NCBI GenBank assembly: GCA_964434575.1
Contig: CAYSWB010000001.1
Coordinates: forward strand, 59,051 to 123,050
Source of the DNA: DAORHV01 sp964434575
GTDB taxonomy: Bacteria > Patescibacteriota > Gracilibacteria > Peribacterales > Peribacteraceae
Direction: 5' to 3'
Length of the DNA: 64,000 bases
Shown here: positions 31,698-43,100 of the stretch, in pieces
How positions within the stretch are numbered: the first letter of the stretch is position 1
Layout of the letters: the number at the start of each line of letters is the position of its first letter
Notes under the pieces: generated by a model
The model's database searches: none
Seen by the model: the letters and a program-made list of their open reading frames with translations, nothing else
What the model was told of the DNA's origin: nothing
Made by a program: the position numbers and the translations under genes

Positions 31698-32936
31698 ATG
31701 ACAAACGTGTACGAAGACTCGCTGAAGCTCCATGAGCAACTGCCGCGCGGCAAGGTCGCCATCCGGGTGACCAAACCGCTGCGCGACAAGAAGGACCTGT
31801 CGCTGGCGTACAGCCCCGGCGTGGCCGAGCCGGTGCGCGCCATCGCGGCGAACCCAGACGATGCCTACCGCTACACCTCCAAGGGAAACCTGGTCGCGGT
31901 GGTCAGCAACGGCACCGCCATCTTGGGCCTGGGCAACCGAGGCGCGCTGGCCAGCAAGCCGGTGATGGAAGGCAAGGCCGCGCTGTTCCGCCGCTTCGCG
32001 GGCATCGACGCGTTCGACATCGAGATCAATTCCACCGACATCGACGAGGTCGCCCGCACGGTGGAGCTGCTGGAGCCCACGTTCGGCGGCATCAACCTGG
32101 AGGACATCAAGGCGCCGGAGTGCTTCATGATCGAACGCCGCCTCATCGGCACCATGAATATCCCGGTGTTCCACGACGATCAGCACGGCACGGCTGTGGT
32201 GGGCTGCGCGGGGCTTCTCAACGCGCTGGATGTGGCGGGCAAGGATCTGAAAAAGGTCAGCATCGTCATGAACGGCGCCGGCGCGGCCGGCATCGCCATC
32301 GCCAAGATGCTGGGCGAACTGGGCGTGGAGAAAAACCAGCTGACGCTGTGCGATTCCAAGGGCGTGGTCGGCGACCACCGCATGGACTTGAACGCCTTCA
32401 AACAATCGTTCTCGCGCACCACGCCGCACCGCACGCTGGCCGACGCGCTGAAAAATGCCGACGTGTTCATCGGCGTGTCCAAGGCCGACTGCATGACGGC
32501 CGAGATGCTGTTGTCCATGGCCAAGAGCCCCATCGTCTTCGCGCTGGCCAACCCGGACCCCGAGATCAAACCCGATCTCGCCCGCGCCACCCGCAAGGAC
32601 GTGATCCTGGCGACCGGCCGCAGCGACCAGCCCAACCAGGTGAACAACCTGCTGTGCTTCCCGTTTCTGTTCCGCGGGGCTTTGGACACGCGCGCCAAGC
32701 AGATCACCACGGCCATGAAGATCGCCGCCATCCACGCCATCAGCGGTCTGGCCAAGGAGAAGCACGGCGACAACCCGGCGCTGGGACAGGAATTCCTGCT
32801 GCCCACGCCGTTCGACCCGCGCCTGCTGACCAAGGTGTCGTGCGCGGTCGCCAAAGCCGCCATGGACACCGGTGCGGCGAGAATGCGGATCGATCTGCAG
32901 GCGTACGAGAAGTCGCTGCCGGGCCTGCTGGACTAG
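31698..32936 (+). CDS. Malic enzyme (oxaloacetate-decarboxylating malate dehydrogenase)
   Basis: Converts malate to pyruvate and CO2 with reduction of NAD(P). The 412 residues form the short bacterial type without the phosphotransacetylase-like C-terminal part of MaeB. Motifs: LSLAYSPGVAEPVRAIAANP, VSNGTAILGLGNRGALASKP, FGGINLEDIKAPECFMIERR, PVFHDDQHGTAVV (metal ligands), the Rossmann loop IVMNGAGAAGIAIAKML and FALANPDPEI. The Tyr and Lys of the active site are in AYSPG and GKAALFRRFAG. Its TAG overlaps the stop of the convergent MFS gene. In a fermentative cell it would supply pyruvate and NAD(P)H. Confidence 0.95.
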   Translation: MTNVYEDSLKLHEQLPRGKVAIRVTKPLRDKKDLSLAYSPGVAEPVRAIAANPDDAYRYTSKGNLVAVVSNGTAILGLGNRGALASKPVMEGKAALFRRFAGIDAFDIEINSTDIDEVARTVELLEPTFGGINLEDIKAPECFMIERRLIGTMNIPVFHDDQHGTAVVGCAGLLNALDVAGKDLKKVSIVMNGAGAAGIAIAKMLGELGVEKNQLTLCDSKGVVGDHRMDLNAFKQSFSRTTPHRTLADALKNADVFIGVSKADCMTAEMLLSMAKSPIVFALANPDPEIKPDLARATRKDVILATGRSDQPNQVNNLLCFPFLFRGALDTRAKQITTAMKIAAIHAISGLAKEKHGDNPALGQEFLLPTPFDPRLLTKVSCAVAKAAMDTGAARMRIDLQAYEKSLPGLLD

Positions 32937-34126
32937 GTCGGGATCTCTTTCCACGCCGAGCGCGTGGACACGAACGCCAGCACGAGCGCCACCGCCCCGC
33001 CGATGCCGGCAATGAGCATGGCGTGCGGGATGCCGCGCGCGTCGGCCAGCGCGCCGGCGAACGGCGACACGACGACGAACAGCAGGCGGCTGAAGAACGA
33101 ACGCACCGAGAGCACGGTGGCGCGCACGTCGGAGCCGGTCATGCGGTTGATGAGATCGGCGGTGAGCGGCCCGATGAAATGCCAGGCCAGGCGGCTGACC
33201 AGGAAGAACACGAGCAGTCCCTGCATGGGCGGCAACGCCAGCGCCAGGTAACACGCCACGGCCATGATGGCCGGCACGATGAGCAAGAGGCGGTCGTCCG
33301 CGCGCTTCTCGAACCACGGCACGGATTTGGCCGCGAACGCGCCGGCCGCCACGGTGACGGCGTGCGTGATGCCGAACAACGCGACCGGCACGCCCACGAG
33401 TTTCTGGTACGGCTGGAAGAACCAGAAGAACATCAGCGACATGCACGAGATGATGCCGTAGAGGAGAATGACCATCCGCAGGCCCCTATGCCGGAACAAC
33501 GCGTGGCCGGACACGGAGAGGATCGCCTTCCAGTGCTTGGGTTCTTCCATCGCGTGGCGCTTGGGCTCGTACAGCGACAGCGCGGTGAGCACGGCCAGGC
33601 CCATGGGCAGCATGGTCATCCACAGCGGCAGCGCCAAGCTGACCGCACCGAGCAAGCCGCCGATGATGCCGCTCAGCGCCTCGGTATTGAACTCCAGGAA
33701 TGCCTGGTTGCCGCCGATGCGGCGGTACTCGCGCTCGCGGCCGAGTTCCAGCAGCGAGTCGTACGTCATGGCTTCTATCGTCCCGGAAAGCAGGCTGGAC
33801 CCGGCGCCGATGAGCACCTCGGCGGCGAGGAACTGCCAGAAGCCGGTGCCGAGCGCGTACGCGGCGTACGCGGCGAACCCGAAGCAGCAGCCGAGCACGA
33901 TGGTGTTGCGGCGGCCCCAGCGGTCGGCCAGGTAGCCGGTGGGGATTTCGAGCACGAACACCGTCAGCGCGAAGCACGCTTGTAGCAGCATGATCTGGTG
34001 CAGATCCAGCCCGTACGACTGCCAGAACAGCACGATGACCGGTATGACGAAGAGGGCCTGCGTACACGCCTGGATGGCGTACAGCTTGCGGATGTTCCGT
34101 TGTGCCGGCGGCGTGGCGGCCTTCAT
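32933..34126 (-). CDS. MFS transporter, 12 membrane segments
   Basis: A major facilitator of 397 residues with about twelve hydrophobic helices. The loop 2-3 motif GYLADRWGRRNTIVLG is the MFS signature, and the second half has a matching FAGALADARGIPHAML. Substrate unknown; drug or sugar export are common for this shape. ATG 34126 follows TAGACT by exactly 6 nt although the NaV-like gene on the same strand ends only 17 nt upstream, so it has its own leaderless promoter inside that gap. Its stop overlaps that of the malic enzyme gene (CTAG). Confidence 0.9.
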   Translation of the reverse strand: MKAATPPAQRNIRKLYAIQACTQALFVIPVIVLFWQSYGLDLHQIMLLQACFALTVFVLEIPTGYLADRWGRRNTIVLGCCFGFAAYAAYALGTGFWQFLAAEVLIGAGSSLLSGTIEAMTYDSLLELGREREYRRIGGNQAFLEFNTEALSGIIGGLLGAVSLALPLWMTMLPMGLAVLTALSLYEPKRHAMEEPKHWKAILSVSGHALFRHRGLRMVILLYGIISCMSLMFFWFFQPYQKLVGVPVALFGITHAVTVAAGAFAAKSVPWFEKRADDRLLLIVPAIMAVACYLALALPPMQGLLVFFLVSRLAWHFIGPLTADLINRMTGSDVRATVLSVRSFFSRLLFVVVSPFAGALADARGIPHAMLIAGIGGAVALVLAFVSTRSAWKEIPT

Positions 34127-34132
34127 GGCGCC

Positions 34133-34138
34133 AGTCTA
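34133..34138 (-). promoter_or_regulatory. -10 box of the MFS gene (leaderless)
   Basis: TAGACT on the minus strand, 6 nt before the ATG at 34126. Confidence 0.55.
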
Positions 34139-34143
34139 CCCGG

Positions 34144-35088
34144 CTATTTGTCCGGCCCGAACTTGTGGCCGTAGTTGATCTGCGGGACGGCGGCGTCGAT
34201 GTCGACCTGCTCGGCTTCCAGCGACTTCTTCAGCAGGCGCATGCAGACGGAGCACTCGTCGATCTGGCGCTCGATGGCGGACAACTCCTGGTGGATGGTC
34301 AGGGCGCGGCGTCCGCGCTTGCTGAGCACCTTCAGTTCGGCCTCTTCGTCCTCCAGGTCGCTCATGGTGTTCACGATCACGCCGATGATCAGGTTCATGA
34401 CGATCATGGTGCCGATGACGATGAACGTGACGAAGTAGCCCGCGACCAGGAAGCCGGGGACGCTGTGGCCGGCGGCGCTTACTTGCATCTGGGCTTCCAT
34501 CAGCTGCACCCATCCTTCCAGCGTGAGCGTGGTGAACAGCGAGAGAATGGACTGCTGGAGCGTGCCGAAATGCGCCGGGTCGATGTCGTGGAACAGCGTC
34601 GTGCCGATGACCGCGTACATGTAGAAGTGCATGGACAAGAGCAGCGCGATGCTGCCGATGGGCGGCAAGCTGCGGATGAGCGAGTTCACGACGAACTGCA
34701 GCTGCGGCAGGTCGATGAGACGCAGGATGCGCACGGTCTTCACGACGCGCAGCAGGCGCACGATGCGCACCAACCGGAGCACGGCGAAGAATTCGCTGTG
34801 CAGGGGCAGCAGCAACACGACCACGATGGCGAAGTCGAACAGGTTCCAGCCGTCGGCGAAGAACTGCCACGGCTTGCGGCCGTAGGCCAGGATGCGCAGC
34901 GCGATTTCCACCACGAACACCCACAGGATCACCGCGTTGGCGATGTCGAACGCCAGCGCGTGGCGCTCGGCGAATTCCGAATAGGTTTCCAGTCCCACCA
35001 GCGCGCTGGCGGCGATGATGGTAAAGAAAATAACGGTCTGGAAGACGTGGGAATCCACGACGCCTGCGATGGTGTGATGTTTGTGCAT
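34144..35088 (-). CDS. Voltage-gated cation channel, NaChBac-like, 314 aa
   Basis: A single-domain six-helix channel that should work as a tetramer. S1-S3 are hydrophobic (VIFFTIIAASALVGLETY, VILWVFVVEIALRILAYG, WNLFDFAIVVVLLLP). S4 has Arg/Lys at every third position (RLVRIVRLLRVVKTVRILRL). The pore loop FTTLTLEGWVQLME carries a TLEGW filter, close to TLESW of bacterial sodium channels; the Glu would form the high-field-strength site. S6 contains GTMIVMNLIIGVIVN. A C-terminal helix (residues 245-300) with a CxxC (ECSVCMRLL) may be the tetramerising coiled coil. The start at MHKHHTIAG fits the family; an extended -10 lies about 40 nt upstream. Confidence 0.92.
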   Translation of the reverse strand: MHKHHTIAGVVDSHVFQTVIFFTIIAASALVGLETYSEFAERHALAFDIANAVILWVFVVEIALRILAYGRKPWQFFADGWNLFDFAIVVVLLLPLHSEFFAVLRLVRIVRLLRVVKTVRILRLIDLPQLQFVVNSLIRSLPPIGSIALLLSMHFYMYAVIGTTLFHDIDPAHFGTLQQSILSLFTTLTLEGWVQLMEAQMQVSAAGHSVPGFLVAGYFVTFIVIGTMIVMNLIIGVIVNTMSDLEDEEAELKVLSKRGRRALTIHQELSAIERQIDECSVCMRLLKKSLEAEQVDIDAAVPQINYGHKFGPDK

Positions 35089-35126
35089 GGATGTTTGTCT
35101 GACGTCAGGTTCGGGGGTATCAAGCC

Positions 35127-35135
35127 AGTATATCA
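35127..35135 (-). promoter_or_regulatory. Extended -10 of the channel gene
   Basis: TGATATACT on the minus strand, giving a leader of about 30 nt. It is divergent from the promoter at 35217. Confidence 0.55.
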
Positions 35136-35216
35136 CATTTTTACGTTTTCCTGAAATTCTTCCGGCCGGACACGGCGGGCTGGGAGAGGGTTTCCGTGGT
35201 TTCCGGAGCCAAAATC

Positions 35217-35225
35217 TGCTATACT
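35217..35225 (+). promoter_or_regulatory. Extended -10 of the 35249 gene
   Basis: TGCTATACT, the same 9-mer as at 12981. The leader of about 17 nt contains GACACACACC and no ribosome site. Confidence 0.6.
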
Positions 35226-35248
35226 TCTTGGAAAGACACACACCAAGA

Positions 35249-37141
35249 ATGCACCTGTTCCGCGACGATCATTTCCGGGAATGGAAGACCGCCGAAAAGC
35301 GGTTGTGCGCCCAACGCGCCTCGCCTGACCGGGCCGAGACGCCGCGGTCCATCGACGAATTGCGCGCCAATGTGCGCGGCAACGTGGCGGATATGACGAA
35401 GGAGATGAAGGAGTTCCTGGAGAAGCACGGCAAGGATTTCGCCGTGGCGCCCGAGCGCCGCGGCCTGGACATCAGCCGCACGCCGATCATGACGCGGGCG
35501 CGCACCCAGCTGATCCGCGACGGGCTGATCGAGATGCACCGCGAAATCCAGAAACTGAAAGGCGCCGAATTGGCCAAGCGCGCGGAGGAATTCCGCGCCC
35601 TGCTCACGGAGCTGAACGGCCAATTCTCGGACGTGGGAATGGAGCTGCTCTACACCCTGAACGGCGACAACGCGGAGCAGTTCGACTTCATGCGCATCCG
35701 CTTCCACTACGGCAACCACTACGAGTACCACATTGAGCAACGGCGCAACCAGCTGCCGCGCAGGCTGCCCGTGCCGCCGGAACTGGAGGACCAGCAGGAA
35801 CCCGGCCTGCGCAACGACGTGCTGCGCCAGCAGACGGCTTTCCGCGTGGGCCGCATCCGCGAACAGGTCGCCACGCTGGAACAAGCCCGCGACTACGTGA
35901 ACCGCGACCCCGAGAACCACATGCAGGTGCAGCGGGCGAAAATCATGGAGCACTACCGGACCAAGGCGCAGAAGCCGCCGGAGTACGCCATCGACGTCAC
36001 GCCGCCGTCCCTGGCGGACGTGGAAGAGTTGGGCTGGGCGCTGAGCGCCATGAACGTGGAAGACACCCTGGAAGCCAGTCGCGCCATTTCCACGCTGAAG
36101 GACGACTTCCTGAAAATGGGCATCGTGATGGAGGTCAACACCCGCGATGCCGTGGCGGCCAACGCCCTGGTGGGACAGCGCCGTTACGCGCCGCCCCCGA
36201 CGCCGGGCCGTTCCCATGTGTGGGAAAAAGTAGCCGCGAACAAATGGACGTGTCCGCTGCGCCCGGGCGTGGAGTGGACCGACACGCAGATGGCGCAGAA
36301 CACGCTGGGCATCTTGAACCCGCGCTTTGAGGTGAAATTCCGCAAGCTCTCGGTGCGCGACGACGTGAACGAAGTGGAGGCAGAAATCCGCGAGTTGCAG
36401 GCGCGCGAGGAAATCGCGAAGCAGATGGAAAGCTCTGCCCGCCGCGACAGCACCGAGTACTACCAGGCCGTTTCGGCGCGCTACGGCGCGGCGCGCGGCG
36501 CGCGTCTGCTGCGCGAGTACAACGACAGCCTGAAGCTGCCGGACGAGCGCGTGCTGCGGCACCGCGCCGAGGAAGTGAAGAAGCTGGTGGAAGCGGGCTA
36601 CGATGAACAAGAAAAGCCCGTCACGGACCTGATGGCCGACATCAACACCCGCTTCGAGCGGATGCAGGCCGCCGGAAAGGGCGACGAGGCGCGCGCCATC
36701 CTGGACCGCGCGAGCGTGAAAGACGGCCTGTTGACCAACGGCCTTCGCTTCGAGGAATTCAGGGTCGGCGAAAGCGCCGTAAAAAGCGTCCGCCTGTCGC
36801 AACCCGATAACCTCAACGCCGTCACGCCGCGTTCGCGACGCAATCTGATCCTGCGCCGCCGCGGCGACATGCAGGCATTCCGCGACCTGACAGGAGCCTT
36901 GCTGCGGTACCTGGAAGCATCCCGGCGCGACGGCAACGACAGCACGACCGCGCGCGCCGCATTGGACGAGGAGCACAAAGCCAGCACCGCCGTATCCGAG
37001 CGCTACAAGGCGATCACCGACGTTGCCGAGAAGACACTGTTCGAAGACCGCCTGGGCCGCCTGCTCGGCGAAGCCGGCTACGATTACCGCGGCTTCAACA
37101 GGTTCGGCGACCTGACCTTCGAATACCGGGGACGCTACTAG
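35249..37141 (+). CDS. Long helical hypothetical protein, 630 aa
   Basis: Not recognised. Strongly charged and helical throughout, with several coiled-coil-like stretches (MTKEMKEFLEKHGKD, LIEMHREIQKLKGAELAKRA, VEAEIRELQAREEIAKQMES), one Pro-rich break near residue 312 (RRYAPPPTPGRSHVWEKV) and a short beta-like end (FGDLTFEYRGRY). No signal peptide or membrane segment. It converges on the giant protein gene with a 54-nt gap. Composition and style resemble the N-terminal helical part of the giant protein, so the two might belong together, but I see no aligned motif. Confidence 0.75.
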   Translation: MHLFRDDHFREWKTAEKRLCAQRASPDRAETPRSIDELRANVRGNVADMTKEMKEFLEKHGKDFAVAPERRGLDISRTPIMTRARTQLIRDGLIEMHREIQKLKGAELAKRAEEFRALLTELNGQFSDVGMELLYTLNGDNAEQFDFMRIRFHYGNHYEYHIEQRRNQLPRRLPVPPELEDQQEPGLRNDVLRQQTAFRVGRIREQVATLEQARDYVNRDPENHMQVQRAKIMEHYRTKAQKPPEYAIDVTPPSLADVEELGWALSAMNVEDTLEASRAISTLKDDFLKMGIVMEVNTRDAVAANALVGQRRYAPPPTPGRSHVWEKVAANKWTCPLRPGVEWTDTQMAQNTLGILNPRFEVKFRKLSVRDDVNEVEAEIRELQAREEIAKQMESSARRDSTEYYQAVSARYGAARGARLLREYNDSLKLPDERVLRHRAEEVKKLVEAGYDEQEKPVTDLMADINTRFERMQAAGKGDEARAILDRASVKDGLLTNGLRFEEFRVGESAVKSVRLSQPDNLNAVTPRSRRNLILRRRGDMQAFRDLTGALLRYLEASRRDGNDSTTARAALDEEHKASTAVSERYKAITDVAEKTLFEDRLGRLLGEAGYDYRGFNRFGDLTFEYRGRY

Positions 37142-37195
37142 GGCGTCGTGAAAGGGGGCGGCCGTTTCGGCGTGCCACGATACGGGTGACGCGGT

Positions 37196-40100
37196 TCAGG
37201 ACTTGGGCAGCGCCGGCAGGGCGCGCGCTTCGTCGGCGGGCACCGCCTCCCACAACGTGCCGTTCTCGTTCAGCCGCTCGCGCGCCTCGCCGTTGGCGCG
37301 GTAGAGCGCCAGGCGGTCGGTTCGCACCGCGACGCAGATGTAGCTGTGTTCGTCGCCGTCGCGCTTCAGCCAGCGTCCACGGCGCTCGGTCTGTCCGGTT
37401 TCGGTGCGCAGGAAGCGCATCTGCTCGTCGGAGACCGGAGTGAAGACCTGCCTGCCTTCGTTCACATTGATGCCGTACGTACCCGGATGCTCGGCGTTGT
37501 TGGCGATGGACAGACGGACCCGCAGGCTTCCGGCCGGGTCACCCTGGCGCACGGGTAGCACTTCCACGGTCACGCCCACATCACGCAGCTTCGCGGCATC
37601 GTCGGCGCCCTCGGCGTTCGCGCTGAACGCATACGCCGGGCGGCCTTCGTTGACGGTGATGTCCACCGACACCGTCTCGCCATCCTTGCCGGGCTCGGTG
37701 CGGGACACCGTGGTCTTCTTGCCGGCGGCAAGGACCACCTCGGGCATGACGGCGGTACGCTCGATATTCGGCATGGCTTCGAACGGCGCGTACGTCATGG
37801 TGACCTCCTGCGAGTATTTGTTCATGAACAGGCGGTAGCCGGGCTGGCCCGGCAGACGGACGTCGATGCCGTGCGTGTCGTCCAAGAACGGCATCTCCAG
37901 GTCCTTGGCGACCTTCAGACGGTCGTTGAATTCGCGAAGCATGACACGGGCCTCGGGCACCGTGCCGCTGAAGTTACGCAGCCGGACCCAGTCGCCGCCG
38001 ATCTGCGAGCGCAGGACGTCGGCACGGACGAAGCGCAGCGACGGCACGGCCGTTTCGCCGGCGCCAGCCACTTCGGCCAGGATGACGCCGCGGTTACCCT
38101 TCACGAGCATGCGCCCGCCAAAGAAGGAGTTGCCCAGCGTCGCGGTCAGCAGCTCTTTGGTGGAAAGCAGGCGGCTGTCGGTGTTCTTCACGCGAGCCAG
38201 GTACACGTTGATGTTGCCGGTAAGGTGCTCGACGAGGCCCATGTTCGGCTGGTCGGCATCGGCGGCCGTGCGCAGCTGCGAGACATCGTGCTCCAGGCGG
38301 CGGCGCAACAGCGCCTCGCGGGCGAGTTCGCGGGCTCGGTTGGCTTCCGCGTCGTTGATGCGCACGGGCATGTTGCGGACCACCGTGCGGTTGCCGGCCG
38401 TGATGTTGAGCGTGAGCAGCCTGCCCCATGCGGGCTTGGATACGACGTTGTTCTCGATCTCCAGGCGGCTCCAGTTGTAGTCGAACTTGTCTTCGTCGAA
38501 CGACAGATAGGCGGCGGGCGCGTTGGCTGGCGTGATGACCTCGAACTTCACCTTGCCGGCGCCGTCCGGGCGCGTGCGCAGGATGCAGCCGCCGAGATCG
38601 GTGTCCTGCTGGACGGTAGGATCGATGAGCGGCACGAACGTTTCCAGCCGGTCGTCTAGATCGAACGTGCGGCGGATGCCGGTCACGCACGCGGCATCGA
38701 TGCGGAAGTCGCTCTTCTGCAGCTCGCCGAGCAGCTTGTCCAAGAAGACATCCTTGCGGATGGCACGCTCGTACATGGGCTGCAGGTACTGGAGCAACGA
38801 GACCTTGAAGTCCGTCATGGCGCCGCGGACGTCGGCTCCGCCTTCGGACTGGCAGAGATTCAGGATGCCCTCCAGCGAACGGCGGTGCGCGGCATCGGCG
38901 GCATCGGGCGGGCGCGGCACCAGTTCCAGCGCGGTGCCGGCGGCGTTGACGCGGATGGCCATGCGCACCGGCGTCGGAACGGTCAGAGCGGTTTCCACCG
39001 CGTTGGCGTACGCCGTGCGGCGGTCCAGGCTCACGTTCTCGATCGCATTCATGTGGGCGTTCAGATCGGCCAGCGCCTTCTCGGCGCCGGTGCCGCCCTC
39101 GATGGCCGTGCGCAGCGCGGCGACCTTGGGACGGAACGTGTCGTTCGGCTCGTACGGGAAGGGGGTGATCCGCGGAACCAGCTCGATGGCGGTGCCGGCG
39201 GCATTCAGGCGCGCCAGCTTCTCGGAAGCGGGACTTTGACGAAGGATGCCGTCCACGCCGTCGGCGAACTGCTCGCGGGCGCCGCGGTTGCTGGCGGGCA
39301 ACAGGTTCAAGTCGCGGTTGAGCGCAAGCAGCGCCTGGTCTGCGCTGCGGGTCGCTTCGGTCATGGCGGACTGCTCGCGGGCCTTGTCCTGCTCCCACTG
39401 CGCGCGGGCGGGAATGGTGCCCGTGAGTTTGGCTTCGTCACGGACCAAGACGTCCAAACGGCGCTTGGCCTCCACGTGGGCCAGGATGCCGCGCCGGATC
39501 ACTCCGGCGTACGACGCGGCCAAGGGCGGGATGGCTTCCTGGCTGAAATGCGCGTGCGGCGTGGACAGGGCGGCGCGCATGAGTGCGCGGCGCTCGGACG
39601 GAATGCGGGTGTCGGTGAGATCGCGCAGGCTGGTGACCGTGATCCACTCCGTCTCGGAATCGCCGTCGGAACGGACGCCGAAGCGGAAGCCCTCGGCATC
39701 CTGGCCGGGCGCGACCTCCGGCACGATGACGTACTTGCCGATCTCCGGCACGTAGCGCACGAACTGACGTTCGCGCGGACGCTCGGTTTCGTCGGGCATG
39801 TCTTCGAGATCATCTCCTTCGGCGCGGGGCGGGCGCGGGGCGTTGAGCGTGGCCAGTTGGAAGTACGGCGAATTCGAACGGCCGCGCACGCGGTTCATCT
39901 CGCGTTCGTCGGCCATATCTCCGGCCAGCGCCTCGTAGGAAGCCAGCGTGGCCGTGCGGCGCAGCATGGCATGCGTGAACTTGGGCAAGACGGAAGCATT
40001 GAAATACGCGGCGGCCTCCTCCGAACCGCCGACGTCGGCCGGCAGCACCAGGTTGTAGACATGGCGCCAGATATTGCCGGCGGCCTTGAATTCCCAACCG

Positions 40101-43100
40101 TCCTTCTCGAAACGCATTTGGAGCGTCTTGGGATTGTCGACGCCCTGGTGCGAGACGGTGAACACTCCGGCGTTCTCGGTGACGGCCGGGCGGGTGAATT
40201 CCTTCATGACCTGCAAACCGCGCAGTCGGTTCAGCACGCCGGTGTTCACGTTGCCGTAGTCGCGACTGAGCGGCTGCAAGAGGCTCGTGAACGCCTTGGC
40301 CTCGTCGTCGCTTCCGCCGATATCGACGCCCTTCACCGGCCAGTACATGCCGACCCAGTTCATCAGTTTGGGCAGGATGTTGGTGTTGAAGTCCGTCGCG
40401 GCGGCGGCCGAACCGCCGACATCGGCGGCCAGCACCCTGTCCTGGACGGTCTTCCATTGGTCGCCGGCGGCCTTGAACTCCCAACCCTTCGCGCCGGCGA
40501 AGCGGAAGTCCAGGCGCTTGGCGCCGCTGCGGACGTTCTGTTGCGTGACGGTATACACCGGGTTGTCGCCGGCGGTCTTGCTGACGGGCGGGTTGTTCAG
40601 AGCATCCAAGTACCCGCGCGTGCGACGCTCGATCATGCTCATGTTGATCGGATCGAGAGGCTGGCGCGAGGCGTACTGCCAGCCATACATGCCTTGGATC
40701 ACGGTCAACGTCTTTCCGCCGAACGTGATCACGAACGTGCCGTTGGTCTCGCGGACGTTCGGGTTGCGGCGCAGCTCGTTGGCGACATGCAGGCGGTTCA
40801 GGGTGTCGCGCGAGAGCATGTCCAGGCCGGCCAGCAGATCGGGCATGACCGTGCCGTTGAAATGCGCGACGGCGGCCGCTGAGCCGTCCACGTCTTCGGC
40901 GGAGACCGGGATGGTGATGTCCTTCCACGTAAACGTGCCGGGCTTGCGCCAGTACATCATGTCGGAGCGGAAGGAGAACTCGAGGTTCTTGCCGCCGCCG
41001 GCCACGGTGAGGACTTCGCCGGATACCGTCGCGCCGTGCTTCAGGCGCAGGTATTCGGTGGCGCGCACTTTCTCCAGCGCGACGGAGTCGATGACGAACA
41101 TGTATTTCTCCTGCGCGGTGAGCGACGGATTGGCCGCGATGCGGGCGATGGACGCCTCGTTCAGCGAGTCGAACATGCGCTCAAGCAGCGCGCGGCGCTG
41201 CTCGGCGTTCAGCGTGCGGTACAACGCGGCCATGTGGGCCGTGAACCGACCGCGGTTCAGCGACGGATTGGTCTCCTCGCGGGAAGCGCTGTGGTAGTAC
41301 AGGCCCAGGATATCGCTGATGGGCGCCTCGAACGCGGAGCGGTTGAAGCCCGGCGAGCCCGGCTCGGTGACGGCGCGCGGCGTGGTGAGGAACGTGCGCA
41401 TGCGCGGCAGGTTGCGCATGTGCATCAGTTCGTCGTCGAGCTCGGTGAGCAGGAATTCGAAGTCGCGCTCCAGCGGACTCAGACGACGGTCCTGCGACAC
41501 GACGGAGATGCGCACCTGCATGGCGTACAAGATCTTCGTGGCGCTCTGCACGTCGGCGGGAGGCATCTGCAGCGGGATCTTCTTGTCGTAATCGCGCAGC
41601 GCGGCGGGCATGTCGGCCCACATCTCGGCCAGCGTCTTGTCACCGTCGCGATCACCGGCCTTGATGCTGTTGCTGACGATGGCAAGGTTCTTGGCGATTT
41701 CCGGGGACGGCGGATACGCGTGCGTGCGTCCGATGTTGTCGAAAGCGTAGTAGACCTCCGGGCGCTCCAGGTTGTCGCCTTTGAACTCATGCATCTCGAG
41801 AACGGAACCGAAGCGCAGCGCCTGCAGCGTGTTGCTCTTGTATTCCCGTCCGCCGGCGGAGCCGAAGCTTTTACGCAGGACGAACGTGCGGCGATCGGCG
41901 CCGGCGCCCTCGACCATCACGGATTCGCGCGGCCCGGTGGAAACGACGCGGTTGTCGGCGCCGCGCAGCGACGCCTCCGTATCCCAGGCCACCGATCCGA
42001 CCAGCGAAATGGGCAAGCGGTTGATGAGCGGCGCGCCGAACGGGGCGTCTTCCGACGTGACGGTAATGCACACGCGGTCATCGCCGATGTTCTTGAGGTC
42101 GGCGACGCTGAAGCCGCTGCCACCTTCGGCCAGCGCCAATGCCGATACGATTTCGGTGGCGCGGTCCGGCGTGGCCCGCGGGACGCGCTCGAGCTTGACG
42201 TCGTATGTGGTGTCGCCGCCGTTGCTGGCGCGCAGACCAAGCGTGCGGCCACCCTGGACGAATCTCGTTTTCAGCTCCACGCCGCCGGGCAGACGGATGA
42301 CGCGCTCGCCGGAGTTCTCGGCCAGTACCAGCGAATCGGACGCGCGGACCAGGTCCGGCGCTCGCGTGATGCGGACCAAGTTGTCGCGGCGGAGACTGCC
42401 TTCGCCAAGCAGCGTGTGGAACAGCTGGCGCAGGAAGAACTGTTGGTCGGGGGCGCGCATCAGCATGGGCGACAGCGCGGTGACGAGCTGGTCGCGGCAG
42501 TTGGCTCCTTCGGCAACTTCGGACGTAAAGTAGCGCATCATGCGGCGCAACGTCGCGTCCGCGTCGGTCTCCCATTCGCCGTCCGCCTTCTGTTTCAGGA
42601 CCGGCGTGGAAAGCAGGCCGAGGATCTGGCGGCGCTGGTGCAGCGAATGCAGCTGCATGATCTGGCCGGCGCTGGAGACGCCGAACTGTTCCGGCACGCC
42701 CTCGTCGCCGTGATGGTCGACCAGGAACGTATCCTGGCCTTCGGCTTCCGGTGACAAGAAGAACGTGACCGACACGCGGCCGACATCCACATTCCACGAC
42801 TGGGCGGCGCGGGTGCGCTCGGTGTCCAGCGCGGCCTGGTTCTTCTGGAGCTCTGCGGCGTCGGGCAGTCCTTTGAAGTGCAGGGAAGTCGGCCACAGCC
42901 GCACGCCGGCGCCGGTCTCGAACCGGATGTAGGCGCGGGTAGTTTTGGCATTGGCGTCGGGCAGGCGCTCCTGGAACACGACCGTGCGATCCGCGGTGCG
43001 GAGCACTTGCTTGCGCATGCGGCCGGGGTCGGCCTGCAAGTTCACAAAGCCCTGCTCGGGGAGACTGGAGGCGTCAGGCAAACCATGGAGAACGGCGGCG

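Noticed and set aside
31632..33446. 604-codon open frame on the minus strand
   Set aside because: Antisense to the malic enzyme and overlapping the MFS gene in another frame; no motifs.
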